Positions 5,252-6,097 of a stretch of DNA of 6,097 nt are shown here, in pieces. Where the stretch lies: positions 1 through 6,097 of the forward strand of contig QILX01000306.1 in NCBI GenBank assembly GCA_003232175.1, read 5' to 3'. The notes under the pieces were generated by a model. That model did not search any database and was not told the DNA's origin. It saw only the letters and a program-made list of their open reading frames with translations. Both the position numbers and the translations under genes were made by a program. Source of the stretch: Hyphomicrobiales bacterium. GTDB taxonomy: Bacteria > Pseudomonadota > Alphaproteobacteria > Rhizobiales > SZUA-8. Position 1 is the first letter of the stretch, and the number at the start of each line of letters is the position of its first letter.

Positions 5252-5929
5252 GTGAGCAAAGGACCGGGCTTTGAGGATGGAGCGAGCGCACCGCATTACC
5301 TGGGCCACCGGACACGCCTGCGGGAGCGCTTCGCGACCAAGGGCGCGGATACGCTGGCGGACTATGAACTTCCGTTCCATCCCCCGCGCCGACACCAAAC
5401 CCATTGCCAAGGCGCTGATCGACCACTTCGGCAGTTTTGCTGAAGTTCTGGCCGCGCCATCGACACGCCTGGTGGAGGTCAAGGGCGTAGGGACAAGCAT
5501 TGCGACTGAACTGAAGATCATTCATGCCGCGGGCCTGCGTTTGGCCAGGCCAGAATTGAATACCAAACTGTCCATCAGTGACTGGGACACGCTGATCAGC
5601 TATTGCCATACCGCCATGGCGCTTGAAACCCGCGAGCAATTCCGGGTGCTGTTTTTGGACAAACGCAATGGACTTTTGGCCGACGAGGTCATGAACCAGG
5701 GGACAGTCGATCACACCCCCGCCTACCCGCGCGAAATCGTCCGCCGCGCCATCGAGCTGGGGTCAACAGCGGTCATTTTAGTCCACAACCACCCTTCCGG
5801 CGACCCGACGCCGTCGCGCGCCGATACGTGGCGGCCGCCCGCGCCCTTGGCATCATTGTCCACGACCACATTATTATCGGCCGTGAAGATCACTACAGTT
5901 TCCAGAGTTCCGGCCTGATGGAGACGTGA
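5252..5929 (+). pseudogene. radC: radC (JAMM/MPN-family RadC), frame-disrupted by two short deletions
   Basis: Conceptually this is a full alphaproteobacterial RadC, but split over two reading frames. Frame A starts at GTG 5252 (AAGGG at 5241-5245, six bases upstream) and gives the N terminus through L-R-E-R-F and A-D-Y-E-L at about 5371. The frame then changes to F-R-S-I-P-R-A-D-T-K-P (from 5370), the helix-hairpin-helix V-K-G-V-G-T, and the JAMM metalloprotease-like motif H-N-H-P-S-G-D-P-T-P-S-R-A-D ending at 5825. From about 5828 it returns to frame A for V-A-A-A-R-A-L-G-I-I-V-H-D-H, I-I-I-G-R-E-D-H-Y-S-F and the TGA at 5927-5929. At both joins conserved residues are missing: about five after A-D-Y-E-L and about five or six after S-R-A-D. 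Uninterrupted frame A would stop at 5443. RadC is named for DNA repair, but its true role is unresolved. It is third in the sfsA-map operon. Assembly error is a possible alternative cause. Confidence 0.85.
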
Positions 5930-5950
5930 AGACCATCGCCATCGTGAGTC

Positions 5951-5984
5951 AAAAAAAGACCCGGCGGTGGAATTCCGCCGGGTC
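5951..5984 (-). terminator. intrinsic (Rho-independent) terminator of the gene at the right edge
   Basis: A perfect 10-bp GC-rich stem, GACCCGGCGG (5958-5967) with CCGCCGGGTC (5975-5984), encloses a 7-nt loop. On the - strand the stem is followed immediately by seven T residues (5957-5951). It begins 23 nt beyond the TGA at 6010-6008 of the - strand gene. On the + strand the T-run is absent (A7 precedes the stem), so it should not efficiently terminate the radC transcript. Confidence 0.92.
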
Positions 5985-6007
5985 CGGGTTGGTCGATTTA
6001 TCGAAAA

Positions 6008-6097
6008 TCAGTGGATCTTCAATGTATTGAACTTGCCGTCGCCGATTTCCAGCTCCTTGTAGGACCCTGAAGCTTCGCCGACATCGGTAAATTCAAC
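6008..6097 (-). CDS. C-terminal end of an unidentified protein (gene continues past the window)
   Basis: The last 29 codons of a - strand frame are open from the window edge to a TGA at 6010-6008. The visible residues include F-T-D-V-G-E-A-S-G-S-Y, then L-E-I-G-D-G-K-F-N-T-L-K-I-H at the end. The intrinsic terminator just downstream on the same strand supports this being a real gene end. I cannot assign a family: the D-G-K-F ending is loosely reminiscent of periplasmic substrate-binding proteins of ABC transporters, but 29 residues are too few to claim it. It converges on radC. Confidence 0.65.
   Translation of the reverse strand, partial: VEFTDVGEASGSYKELEIGDGKFNTLKIH

Noticed and set aside
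5360..5380. Programmed ribosomal frameshift in radC
   Set aside because: No slippery heptamer or downstream structure is evident, and conserved residues are actually missing at both joins, which frameshifting would not restore.
5951..5984. The hairpin as terminator for the sfsA-map-radC transcript
   Set aside because: On the + strand the run of A precedes the stem and no T-run follows; the T-run is present only for - strand transcription.

Overview
The window looks like chromosomal DNA from an alphaproteobacterium, possibly of the Rhodospirillales type. The protein versions (SfsA, Map, RadC, Gpt and a short CinA-type protein) and the GC-rich codon use suggest this. It is an inference from recognised sequence style, not from a search. 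Most genes are GC-rich (39 of 60 bases at 3841-3900), but about 1375-2080 is strongly AT-rich (20 of 60 at 1501-1560; 18 of 60 at 1861-1920).

Layout from left to right. (1) 1-309 is the C-terminal end of a FAD-dependent aromatic-ring monooxygenase on the + strand. It converges on a complete fumarylacetoacetate-hydrolase-family gene on the - strand (334-1353). (2) 1354-2183 is a small AT-rich islet on the - strand. It holds a GIY-YIG nuclease-domain protein and an unrecognised protein with one membrane segment, apparently translationally coupled. The islet abuts the 3' end of a tRNA-Leu(UAA) gene whose 5' half is degenerate, and a nested inverted repeat begins 1 nt beyond the CCA. (3) 2322-3624 is a two-gene - strand operon: a CinA N-domain (COG1058) protein, then xanthine-guanine phosphoribosyltransferase starting at TTG. 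(4) A 103-bp divergent intergenic region separates this from a tight + strand operon of sfsA, map (ATGA overlap) and radC. (5) At the right edge, the last 29 codons of an unidentified - strand gene are followed by a strong intrinsic terminator.

Most genes are ordinary housekeeping functions: purine salvage, nucleotide/cofactor housekeeping, N-terminal methionine removal and DNA-repair-associated functions. The unusual points are: radC is broken by two short apparent deletions (about 17 and 16 nt) that together restore frame; SfsA has an extra residue inside its nuclease-like E-x-K motif; the tRNA-Leu has a poor acceptor and D-arm; and the AT-rich two-gene islet sits beside that tRNA. I see no CRISPR array, insertion sequence, phage module or clear new defence system.
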